Counted from the stretch's first letter, positions 1-6,174 are shown. The stretch: 6,363 nucleotides of DNA from Chloroflexia bacterium (GCA_025924435.1 JAICIL010000265.1:1-6363); one strand, 5' to 3'. A program made the numbers and translations. The notes: a model not told the origin generated them from the letters alone.

Positions 1-766
1 CGCCGTAGAGCCCCGCGCCGGTCTGGCCGTAGACGCCGACGCCGTGGTCGGCGGTGCCGAGGACGCCGACGGCGTCGGCGCGGTTGAGGGAGTTGCGGCC
101 GATGACGGCGAAGGTCTGCTGGGCGGCGGGGCTGGCGGGGTCGATGTCCCCCTGCACGCCGGTGAGATTGCCCGTCCCCCGCACCCCGATCCCCCCCGTG
201 CTCTCGCCGCGCACGCCGCAGCCGCCAGCCAGGGAGGACGTGCCGTAGACCCCGTACTGCCCGTTCTGACCCTGCACCCCCACCGCCCCGTTTCCGCCGC
301 CATCTCCGATTATCCCGAACGTGCCGGTGCCGGCGCCAAATCCGGCGACCCCGGCGTGGCCGCTGTTCGTTCCTGTCTGACCGATGACGCCGTGAAACGA
401 GTCACTTAGTCCCTGCACCCCCGTGCCGCTGCCGCTCTGGCCCTTCACCCCGAGGCCCGATACCGACGCAGCAACGAAGGCATCACCGAAGAAGAATGAG
501 CCGACATTGGGCGCCCCGGCGGCGGTGTTGAAGAGATAGGTGGGCCGCGTGGCGGTATTGGCGGTGTTATCGACGGTATTCGAGGCGAGGATGAGCGCCC
601 CTTGCCCACCCGTGCCGCTGGTGGCCCGCACCGGATCGCTCGCCTGCTTCATCGCGATCCCCGCGACGACCGCGCCCGCCGCCGCCAGGATGCCCCGCCG
701 CTTCAGCCTCTTACCCACGCCGCCCTGCTCGTCGGTACCGTCGTCGGCATGCCGCTGCCCCGCCAT
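1..766 (-). CDS. Tat-signal Gly-Val-repeat exported protein, 3' end beyond window
   Basis: Seen: the minus-strand frame opens with ATG at 766 and stays open to base 1 (255 codons, no stop), so the C-terminus is missing. AGGAGG at 775-780 lies 8 nt upstream of the ATG and fixes the start. Residues 19-27 read KRLKRRGIL, a twin-arginine pair (R23-R24) followed by a hydrophobic stretch (about 26-38), which fits a Tat signal or an N-terminal anchor. From about residue 104 to the window edge the protein is built of Gly-rich repeats of the form G-[VIF]-x-G (GVKG, GVQG, GVIG, GVAG, GVYG, GVRG, GVLG), often spaced 7-15 residues apart. Inference: a secreted or surface beta-rich (solenoid-like) protein; I recall such repeat proteins from Chloroflexota and similar genomes, but no enzymatic function can be assigned. 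It seems to be a separate unit from the protease upstream, because a terminator and its own possible promoter lie between them. Confidence 0.82.
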   Translation of the reverse strand, partial: MAGQRHADDGTDEQGGVGKRLKRRGILAAAGAVVAGIAMKQASDPVRATSGTGGQGALILASNTVDNTANTATRPTYLFNTAAGAPNVGSFFFGDAFVAASVSGLGVKGQSGSGTGVQGLSDSFHGVIGQTGTNSGHAGVAGFGAGTGTFGIIGDGGGNGAVGVQGQNGQYGVYGTSSLAGGCGVRGESTGGIGVRGTGNLTGVQGDIDPASPAAQQTFAVIGRNSLNRADAVGVLGTADHGVGVYGQTGAGLYG

Positions 767-809
767 GGTGCCCTCCTCCTCGATTCGTTTGTGCCGATGC
801 GCGCAGTCT

Positions 810-837
810 AGCATAGGGCGGGGCATGATTGCTGTAC
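810..837 (-). promoter_or_regulatory. Possible promoter for the Gly-Val-repeat protein
   Basis: On the minus strand, TATGCT (810-815, four of six matches to TATAAT) lies about 44 nt upstream of the ATG at 766. A poor -35-like GTACAG sits at 832-837 with a 16-bp spacer. The site falls between the upstream terminator T-run (845-850) and the gene, where a promoter would be expected. The -35 match is weak, so the call rests mainly on position and the -10 hexamer. Confidence 0.3.
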
Positions 838-844
838 CGCGCAC

Positions 845-879
845 AAAAAAGCCCCCGCCCCAGTGTCCCCGTGGAGCGG
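845..879 (-). terminator. Probable intrinsic terminator after the HtrA-like protease
   Basis: Read on the minus strand, CCGCTCC (873-879) can pair with GGGGCGG (855-861) to form a 7-bp GC-rich stem with one G-U pair and an 11-nt loop. It is followed by GGGC and a run of six T (845-850). It lies about 114 nt after the protease stop codon and just before the possible promoter of the next gene. The arrangement is that of a Rho-independent terminator; the four extra bases between stem and T-run are slightly untidy. Confidence 0.6.
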
Positions 880-992
880 CGTCGCGCGTCCAAGGACGTC
901 CGGTGGCGAGGGGATCGAAGGAGGAAGAGAGGTGACGAGCGGATGAGGTGTATCATCACTCGAGATTTCGCGGCATCGTCACCGTGCATCGG

Positions 993-2216
993 TCACGGAT
1001 CGAGGCTGGCGGGGCGCTCCGCCAGCGTCACGGGTATCTGCCGCTCCGCGCCGTCGCGGTTGATCGTGACGGTCACCGTCTCACCCGGCTTGAAATCGAG
1101 CAAGAGCGCGTTGAGCGGGTTCGCGCCCTCCACCTTCACGCCGTTGATGGCGACGATCACGTCCCCTTTCCGGATGCCCGCGCTCGCCGCCGGTGTGTTC
1201 GGGGCCGCCTCGCTCACGTACGCGCCGCGCCCGACGGCGACCTTCAAATCCACGGCGCTGCCGGGCGTCAGGAGTTCGGTGGTCACGCCGAGATAGGGGC
1301 GCGTCACCTTGCCACCCGCGACGATGATCCCCGCCAGCCGCCGGGCGTAATTGCCGGGGATGGCGAAGCCGATGCGCTCCGCCTGATTGGTGCGGATCGT
1401 GCTCGTCGCGATGCCGACCACCTCGCCCTGCCCGTTGACGAGCGGCCCGCCGCTGTTGCCGGGGCTGATCGCCGCGTCCGTCTGCATCAGGCCGTCCATG
1501 CCGCCAATCGAGCGATCCGTGCCGGAGATGATGCCGCGCGTGATGCTCCCCGCGAATTGCAGCGGGCTGCCGATCACGACGACCCGCTGCCCGGCGCGGA
1601 CGAGCGATGAATCCCCGAAGATCGCCACTGCGGGCACGGCGGCCGGATCAATCCTCACGACGGCGATGTCCGCCACCGGGTCCTGTCCGACGAGCGTCCC
1701 CGCGACGGTTTTCCCGCCCTGCACGGTAATTTCGAGTGCGTCCGCGCTGTCAATGACGTGCCGGTTCGTCAGGATGTCGCCCTGCGCGTCGTAGATGACG
1801 CCGCTGCCCGCGTTCGCCTCGCGCGTCGCGCCGCCCTTCGCATTCGTCTTCTGCTGGTTGCTGATCGTCACGACCGCCGGACCGACCGCCGTATAGAGCC
1901 GCTCCGGATCGAATTCTCTCGCCGTTGCGGTCGGTGAGGCGACGGTAGCAGCCACGGCAGATGCGCCGAGCGACGGTGCCAGGGCGGTGCTGACAGCGGG
2001 CGACACGGCGGGCGCGGTGCTGAGGATCGCGGGGACGAGCGGCGTGGACGGAGCGGGCACGGTCGTCGCGCTCCTCCCTTGAACCGGCGGAGGCGGTGTC
2101 GGCTGGCTGGAAGGGTGCATACGCGCATTCGCGCCGAGGGCGATCAGTCCCGCGGCAAGGGCGAGAGCGACGAGGGCGACAATCGCCACGCGCCCGAATA
2201 TCCGTCGTGTTCCCAT
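993..2216 (-). CDS. Membrane-anchored HtrA/DegP-family serine protease with one PDZ domain
   Basis: Trypsin-like protease (peptidase family S1C) expected to act outside the membrane on misfolded or specific exported proteins. Seen, in 407-aa numbering: a hydrophobic anchor at about 10-28 after an Arg-rich start; a Pro/Ala/Ser/Thr-rich linker to about residue 97; a protease domain with catalytic H153 (TNRHVI), D183 (ADIAVV) and S255 (GNSGGPL); and one C-terminal PDZ domain at about 305-400 (YLGV, then GIRKGDVIVAING). The triad is intact and the length is normal for bacterial anchored HtrA proteins. The frame can begin at a GTG (2234), but the ATG at 2216 is preferred: GAGGGA (2223-2228) lies 6 nt upstream and the Arg-Arg-anchor order is normal from there. 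The gene ends with TGA at 993-995 and is followed by a probable terminator. A 293-bp gap separates it from the FHA cluster, so it is probably transcribed on its own. The family is clear; which paralogue it is (DegP, DegQ or DegS type) cannot be decided, so no symbol is given. Confidence 0.96.
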   Translation of the reverse strand: MGTRRIFGRVAIVALVALALAAGLIALGANARMHPSSQPTPPPPVQGRSATTVPAPSTPLVPAILSTAPAVSPAVSTALAPSLGASAVAATVASPTATAREFDPERLYTAVGPAVVTISNQQKTNAKGGATREANAGSGVIYDAQGDILTNRHVIDSADALEITVQGGKTVAGTLVGQDPVADIAVVRIDPAAVPAVAIFGDSSLVRAGQRVVVIGSPLQFAGSITRGIISGTDRSIGGMDGLMQTDAAISPGNSGGPLVNGQGEVVGIATSTIRTNQAERIGFAIPGNYARRLAGIIVAGGKVTRPYLGVTTELLTPGSAVDLKVAVGRGAYVSEAAPNTPAASAGIRKGDVIVAINGVKVEGANPLNALLLDFKPGETVTVTINRDGAERQIPVTLAERPASLDP

Positions 2217-2257
2217 ATCACATCCCTCGGGCACTGCGTCGCTGAATTGTGGGCATG

Positions 2258-2290
2258 AAAAAAGACGGATCGGGAGCGGCCAGCGGCTCC
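2258..2290 (-). terminator. Weak hairpin plus T-run in the protease leader
   Basis: On the minus strand GGAGC (2286-2290) can pair with GCTCC (2273-2277) across an 8-nt loop, and six T follow at 2258-2263 after a 9-nt gap. It lies 42 nt before the protease ATG. It could stop read-through from the FHA cluster or act as an attenuator in the protease leader. The stem is short and the gap to the T-run is long, so it may have no function. Confidence 0.22.
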
Positions 2291-2370
2291 GGGTGTGTGG
2301 CAGGTGGGTGCGGCTTCCTGTTTATCCGTTCGACCGTCACCGCAGACCGTCCCCGATCTCGTCTGGTCAC

Positions 2371-2429
2371 AGTATCGCGGCCCTCGCTGAATCCTGTCTG
2401 AGCGTTTCCTGAAAGTTTGCTGAAAAACG
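2371..2429 (-). promoter_or_regulatory. Candidate activated promoter: four CTGA repeats at 11-bp spacing plus a -10-like box
   Basis: Seen on the plus strand: CTGA begins at 2387, 2398, 2409 and 2420, exactly 11 bp apart; the last two lie in a near-perfect tandem repeat, GTTTCCTGAAA (2404-2414) and GTTTGCTGAAA (2415-2425). On the minus strand this is TCAG four times, followed after 10 bp by GATACT (2371-2376; four of six matches to TATAAT). Known: OmpR/PhoB-family response regulators bind tandem direct repeats of 11-bp period that sit about 10 bp before the -10 box in place of a good -35. Inference: this is a response-regulator-dependent promoter for the HtrA-like protease, giving a leader of roughly 145 nt. 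The regulator is not in the window. Confidence 0.42.
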
Positions 2430-2430
2430 G

Positions 2431-2472
2431 AGTGAGCAGTGATCAGTGAGCAGTGGGCAGTGAGCAGTGGAT
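2431..2472. repeat. Heptameric tandem repeat, six units of AGTGAGC type
   Basis: Six consecutive 7-bp units on the plus strand: AGTGAGC, AGTGATC, AGTGAGC, AGTGGGC, AGTGAGC, AGTGGAT. The first four positions are AGTG in every unit and the variation is confined to the last three. The array lies in the gap between the membrane-protein gene and the protease, directly next to the CTGA array. It resembles the short tandem heptamer repeats known in intergenic DNA of cyanobacteria and some other bacteria; its role is unknown. Confidence 0.85.
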
Positions 2473-2485
2473 GCATTTCTCTTCT

Positions 2486-2506
2486 GCCTACTATCCACCG
2501 CCCACT
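2486..2506. repeat. Inverted block of related heptamers
   Basis: Read on the minus strand this block is AGTGGGC, GGTGGAT, AGTAGGC: three units of the same heptamer family as the array at 2431-2472 but in the opposite orientation, separated from it by 13 bp. GCCCACT (2500-2506) is the exact complement of AGTGGGC (2452-2458), and ATCCACC matches the complement of AGTGGAT at six of seven bases, so an imperfect cruciform or RNA hairpin is possible. The block ends 3 bp before the stop codon of the membrane-protein gene. Confidence 0.6.
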
Positions 2507-2509
2507 ATC

Positions 2510-2953
2510 TCACCCGAAACGGGCGGCGCGGAAGCGCCAGCGAATGAAGATGGCGCGCATCAGGAACTGCACCCAGAAGTAGGTGAAGGTCCAGACGACG
2601 GCATATTCCAGGAAGAAATGCCACAAATCCACGCTCCGCTTCGGGATCAGCGGCAGGCCGACGAAGCGGATGAGCAGGAAAAGCAGCGCGCCTTCCAGAA
2701 TGCCCGCGATGAAGGTGTAGGCCCCCGGCCAGTCGTAGTCCCACTGGAGGCGCGTGATCGCCTGATAGACAATGTCCCAGACGAAGCCGAAGACGATGAG
2801 ATAGGCGATGACGAACTCCGGGATCCAACGATTCCTGTTCGAGTATGGGATGAATGAATTGTAGCGCCAGACGAATCCCAGCGCGATGATCCCGCCGATC
2901 AATCCGAGTAGATAGAGCCGCGTCTGCCAGCGGCCGATCAGGTTTGGCGTCAC
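2510..2953 (-). CDS. Small four-helix integral membrane protein, last gene of the FHA cluster
   Basis: I do not recognise a family. The preferred 147-aa form has four hydrophobic segments at about residues 13-29, 47-66, 78-100 and 113-137, with many aromatic residues (Trp, Tyr, Phe) in and between them, and a basic tail (IRWRFRAARFG) that suggests a cytoplasmic C-terminus. The start chosen is GTG at 2953: it overlaps the TGA of the upstream flavoprotein in a GTGA tetranucleotide, and GGGGAG (2961-2966) lies 7 nt before it. Earlier in-frame starts exist (ATG at 2974, GTG at 2983) but have no visible Shine-Dalgarno sequence. The overlap implies translational coupling, so the protein is probably made in proportion to the FHA flavoprotein. 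Inference: it could be a membrane partner or anchor, or a quinone/electron-handling partner, for that oxidoreductase; no heme-ligating His pairs or other cofactor motifs are evident, so this is only context. Confidence 0.85.
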   Translation of the reverse strand: MTPNLIGRWQTRLYLLGLIGGIIALGFVWRYNSFIPYSNRNRWIPEFVIAYLIVFGFVWDIVYQAITRLQWDYDWPGAYTFIAGILEGALLFLLIRFVGLPLIPKRSVDLWHFFLEYAVVWTFTYFWVQFLMRAIFIRWRFRAARFG

Positions 2954-5334
2954 GGTTTGACTCCCCGGACCCATTTGGTCCACTGATAGAGCGAGCGCAT
3001 CGGGCCGAGCCGCCGCACGCCCGGCGCGCGCTCCTTCACGAGATGTTCGACGCTCAATTGCGCCGCGCCTTGCAGCCCGAGGAAGCTATCCGCGCCGGGG
3101 AGCGGCCCGCCGAGCGTCATCGAACCCGCCGCGTAGAACCGGCCGGGGCCGTTGCGCATCCCCGGCACCTCCATGTCGTTCGTGACGACGAGCCGCCCGA
3201 GTTTGTTCACCTGCAAGCCGTGGTGATCCACCATGTCCTGCAGCAGCGGGTTGCGGTTCACCTTCGCGTCCAGCCCCGTCGCGTCAATGATGTAGTCGGC
3301 GACCAGTTCGGTCGTCCCGGCGATCGGCCCCTTCCCCGCGACCTTCGTCACCACGCGGCCATCCGGTGCGCGATCCACGCGGACGACATCGCCGAACTCG
3401 ATCTTGTACCAGCCCTCTTTGATGCCCTGATTGCCGATCCGCACCCAGTCGCCGCGCTGGGCGGTCGTCGTGCCGCCCCAGTCCGCGAGCAGGCTCAACC
3501 GGGTCGCCTCATCCGCCTTCTCCATAATCAGCCGCTGCTCGCCGCCCCAGGTCGCCTTCGGCCAGTTGAAGGGCTGGATCTCCACGTGATTGATGGCCCG
3601 CCGTCGCGCCCGGCGGAATTTATGCCCCTCGGTGATCGGCGAGCGGAGCAGATGGAGGATGGCGATGTTCGGGTTCTTCTTGCGCGCCTCGTAGACGCGC
3701 TGGATGAGGCGCGAGGCGACGATGCCGCGCCCGCGCAGGAGGATCACGCCGCCGCTGCGCTCCAACCGCTCGTAGACGTAATCGTGCGCCTCGTAGCCGT
3801 TGACGACGTGCTCGAAATCGCCCGTCCGCTCGCGGTACTCCTGCAAGTCCGGCAGGAATTGGAGGGCGGGGTAGCCCGTCGCCAGATGGACGTAGTTGGC
3901 GAGGAGGATGGCGTGCGACTGCTGGTTGCGGTCGTCGCTCTGCGAGTAGGCGATGGCGTAGCGCCCGTCGTCCGTCTTGCGGATCGCGCGGATCCGGCCG
4001 AAGCGCCACATATTCGGCCAGCCGATGCGCGCCGCCTCCCGATCCACGCCACGGAAGAGGTCGCCCGCGCGCGGCGTGTAGGTCTGCGCGACGGTCGGCT
4101 CCCCGAAGACCTGCCAGAGCACCTGGATGGCGTTCCCCCAGTGGCCCGTCTTGAACGACTGCCACGCCTCACGCGCCGCGTAGCCCGGCGTGCCCCAGAT
4201 GTTGTCCGGCGTGGACTCGGAGTTCGAGCGCAGCCGCTCGTGGAGGGGGATCTGCGAGTTCCGGGCGAGGCCCGCGTAGCGGTGATACGGCTCCGGATAG
4301 ATGCCGAGGGAGATGATCGCACTCGGGTCCACCCCGTAGATGACGAGGTTGTCCGTGAAGATGAAACTGCCGAAGCCGCCGCCGAGCGCGGCATAGACGG
4401 TCGTGTAGACGGGCAGGCCCGTCTGCCCGAGGGCGGCGACCGAGACGTACGCCTCGTTGAAGATCGGCGGCGGGAAGGCGCGCCCCGTGGGGCGCGGCGC
4501 GGGGGCGCCGAGCACGGTTTGATCGTCTCCAACGCGCGGCGGGACAACGGTCGTGCTCCCGGCGTCCGGGGGCGCGGCCACGCCGGGCGGGGCGGCGACG
4601 GCACGCGGCGCGAGCGACGTGGCGGCCATTCCCGGTGGCGCGACGCGCTGAACCATCGTCGCGCCGTCCATCGCGTCATCCATCGCGATCACCGCTTCCT
4701 GGTCGGCCCGACGCGGGGCTTCATGCACCGGCGCGGTTGCGAGCGCGACCGCGAACGTCGTGCCGCCGATCCGCAGGTGGTCGCCATCCCGGAGCGTCGC
4801 GCGCTCTTGCCGCGTGCCGTTGACGAAGGTGCCGTTGCTGCTGCTGTCCGTCACGACGACCGCGCCGTCCTCGGCGGTCAGCGTGGCGTGCGCGCGAGAA
4901 ACCTCCGTGTCGTTGAGGACGATGCCGCTCGCGCTGCCGCGCCCGATGATCAGCGGCAGCGCGAAGGTCTGGCGCATCGGCCGGCCCGTCGCGCCATCCG
5001 TCCAGGCAAGCGTCACATCCGGGGCGGCCTGCGCACGCTCGCGCACCGACAGCGTGTAGGGGCCGATCTGCACGCTCTCGCCGCCCGCGAGCACCGCACG
5101 CTGCTGCCGCGCGCCGTTGATGAACGTCCCGTTCGTGCTGCTGTCCGTCACAACGAGCTGCCCATTCTCCCGCGCGAGGGTCGCGTGGTGGCGGGAGATC
5201 ATCTCGCTCGTCAGGACGACCGCATTATCCGCCGCGCGCCCGATCGTCGCGGGGAGCGTCACCGTCTCCTCGCGCGGTTCCCCCGTCACGGGGTCGGCCC
5301 AGGCGAGGGAGATCGCGCCATTCATGGCATGCAC
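2950..5334 (-). CDS. Two FHA domains fused to an FAD/NAD(P)-dependent oxidoreductase-like domain
   Basis: A 794-aa protein, probably cytoplasmic (no signal peptide or membrane segment). FHA 1 covers about 23-98 (IGR ending at R33, SRHH 47-50, TNGTFING 67-74); FHA 2 covers about 121-197 (GR 131-132, SRAH 146-149, SNGTFVNG 166-173). Both keep the Arg, Ser and Asn that contact phosphothreonine in this family. An Ala/Pro-rich linker (about 200-290) contains several Thr-Val/Met-Val/Leu motifs. From about 291 on is an oxidoreductase-like region: a Rossmann-type beta strand and Gly cluster (ALGGGFGSF, 316-324) with a possible ribose-binding D336; a second nucleotide-binding motif (LLRGRGIVASR, 532-542); an ATG motif (IIDATGLDA, 682-690); and a C-terminal FAD-type segment (GRFYAAGS, 731-738). 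Order and motifs recall class B-type flavin monooxygenases and related two-dinucleotide-binding flavoproteins; the substrate is unknown. Start is GTG at 5334 because AGGAGG (5342-5347) lies 7 nt upstream; the next ATG (5325) is too far. Only 22 bp separate it from the upstream FHA gene. Confidence 0.88.
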   Translation of the reverse strand: MHAMNGAISLAWADPVTGEPREETVTLPATIGRAADNAVVLTSEMISRHHATLARENGQLVVTDSSTNGTFINGARQQRAVLAGGESVQIGPYTLSVRERAQAAPDVTLAWTDGATGRPMRQTFALPLIIGRGSASGIVLNDTEVSRAHATLTAEDGAVVVTDSSSNGTFVNGTRQERATLRDGDHLRIGGTTFAVALATAPVHEAPRRADQEAVIAMDDAMDGATMVQRVAPPGMAATSLAPRAVAAPPGVAAPPDAGSTTVVPPRVGDDQTVLGAPAPRPTGRAFPPPIFNEAYVSVAALGQTGLPVYTTVYAALGGGFGSFIFTDNLVIYGVDPSAIISLGIYPEPYHRYAGLARNSQIPLHERLRSNSESTPDNIWGTPGYAAREAWQSFKTGHWGNAIQVLWQVFGEPTVAQTYTPRAGDLFRGVDREAARIGWPNMWRFGRIRAIRKTDDGRYAIAYSQSDDRNQQSHAILLANYVHLATGYPALQFLPDLQEYRERTGDFEHVVNGYEAHDYVYERLERSGGVILLRGRGIVASRLIQRVYEARKKNPNIAILHLLRSPITEGHKFRRARRRAINHVEIQPFNWPKATWGGEQRLIMEKADEATRLSLLADWGGTTTAQRGDWVRIGNQGIKEGWYKIEFGDVVRVDRAPDGRVVTKVAGKGPIAGTTELVADYIIDATGLDAKVNRNPLLQDMVDHHGLQVNKLGRLVVTNDMEVPGMRNGPGRFYAAGSMTLGGPLPGADSFLGLQGAAQLSVEHLVKERAPGVRRLGPMRSLYQWTKWVRGVKP

Positions 5335-5341
5335 CCGATTT

Positions 5342-5347
5342 CCTCCT
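5342..5347 (-). promoter_or_regulatory. Strong ribosome binding site that selects a GTG start
   Basis: The minus strand reads AAGGAGGAAATCGG directly before GTG (5334). AGGAGG to GTG is 7 nt, the ideal spacing, while the in-frame ATG at 5325 would be 16 nt away. The site lies in the 22-bp gap between the two FHA genes, so the flavoprotein has its own strong initiation signal within the cluster. Confidence 0.8.
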
Positions 5348-5356
5348 TATCGTCCC

Positions 5357-6133
5357 CTAGAAACCGGGGAGTACCGTCTCCGCATTGACGAGCGCCGTGC
5401 CGCACCACGGGCAATCCTGGAGCGAGCCGTCCACCTCGCGGTGGCAGGTCGGGCAGGTGACCAGGCGGCCGCGCCGGAGTTCGGTGATGCCGCTCCGCTG
5501 CGGCGTCGCCCCCTGCACCGAGGTCACGACGAGCGTGACCTCGCCGAGTTTGATCACGTCGCCGGGGCTGAGATACCGCTCGCCGCTGAGGGCGCGCTGG
5601 TTAATTGTGACCGGGTTCCGGCCGGCGGTGGCGTCCGTGATGACGAACCGGCCGCCCTTCTCGGCGATCCGCGCGTGCTGCCGGGAGACGGTCGGCGAGG
5701 CGATGGTGATCGCCGCCGACGCGTCGCGGCCAATCGTCACCGGCTCGCCGCCGAGCACCGTCTCGTCGTGCGCGTGCCCCCCCAGTTCCCAATGCAGTTT
5801 CATCACCGGCCCGCCCGCCGGGGGGCCGATGCCCTGCACGGCGGAGACGCGCAGCGCGACGTCGCCGAGTTGCACGCTGTCGCCCTCCTTGAGCGGCATC
5901 TCGGCGGTGATCGTGCGGCCATTGACGATCACGGGGTTCCGCCCGTTCGTCAGGTCGGCGATCGCGAAGCCGTCCGACCGCCGCCGCACCTGCGCGTGCT
6001 TGCGCGAGACGGTCGGCGACTCGACATGGACGGCGGCCCCCGCCTCGCGCCCGATGATCGCGGGCATGTCGCCGCTCACGCGCCCTTCGTGCATCCCCCC
6101 CGCCAGTTGCCACTGCAACGTCAGTTCCGCCAT
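5357..6133 (-). CDS. Two FHA domains with a C-terminal zinc ribbon
   Basis: A 258-aa, probably cytoplasmic adaptor. FHA 1: about residues 20-98 (GR 28-29, SRKH 43-46, TNGRNPVIVNG 62-72). FHA 2: about 126-204 (GR 135-136, SRQH 150-153, AGRNPVTIN 170-178). The two halves are clear duplicates: each starts with an L-x-W strand and ends near a Ser-x-x-Gln-Gly sequence. The turn that is normally T-N-G-T is expanded by an R-N-P insertion in both, and in FHA 2 the usual Asn-Gly before the insert has become Ala-Gly, so its phosphopeptide binding may be altered. The C-terminal tail has CPTC (227-230) and CPWC (241-244), a four-cysteine zinc ribbon of the CPxC type, and ends ETVLPGF, with a Thr-Val-Leu motif like those in the neighbouring flavoprotein linker. 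Start ATG at 6133, with AGGGAG 6 nt upstream (CAGGAG also directly abuts the ATG). The gene leads the FHA cluster. Inference: a phosphothreonine-reading scaffold, itself a possible kinase substrate, working with the flavoprotein. Confidence 0.92.
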   Translation of the reverse strand: MAELTLQWQLAGGMHEGRVSGDMPAIIGREAGAAVHVESPTVSRKHAQVRRRSDGFAIADLTNGRNPVIVNGRTITAEMPLKEGDSVQLGDVALRVSAVQGIGPPAGGPVMKLHWELGGHAHDETVLGGEPVTIGRDASAAITIASPTVSRQHARIAEKGGRFVITDATAGRNPVTINQRALSGERYLSPGDVIKLGEVTLVVTSVQGATPQRSGITELRRGRLVTCPTCHREVDGSLQDCPWCGTALVNAETVLPGF

Positions 6134-6174
6134 CTCCTGCTCCCTTCCCCGTCTGCCAGGTCCCGTGTGCTGCC

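Noticed and set aside
711..989. A 92-codon minus-strand frame between the protease and the Gly-Val-repeat gene
   Set aside because: It overlaps the start of the repeat-protein gene and runs through the probable terminator; its translation is Arg-rich and without structure.
977..998. Small hairpin (CCGTG/CACGG) around the protease stop codon
   Set aside because: Only five base pairs and no T-run; the better terminator lies further downstream at 845-879.
948..1794. Plus-strand frames opposite the HtrA-like protease
   Set aside because: They cover the protease catalytic and PDZ coding region in antisense and show no family motif.
2431..2506. CRISPR-like array
   Set aside because: The repeats are 7 bp, directly abutting and degenerate, with no spacers and no cas genes.
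2944..5388. An 814-codon open frame on the plus strand opposite the FHA-flavoprotein gene
   Set aside because: It mirrors the minus-strand gene almost exactly. Its translation is Arg/His/Ala/Asp-rich without recognisable domains, and the opposite strand encodes clear FHA and flavoprotein motifs. GC-rich codon bias readily opens such antisense frames.
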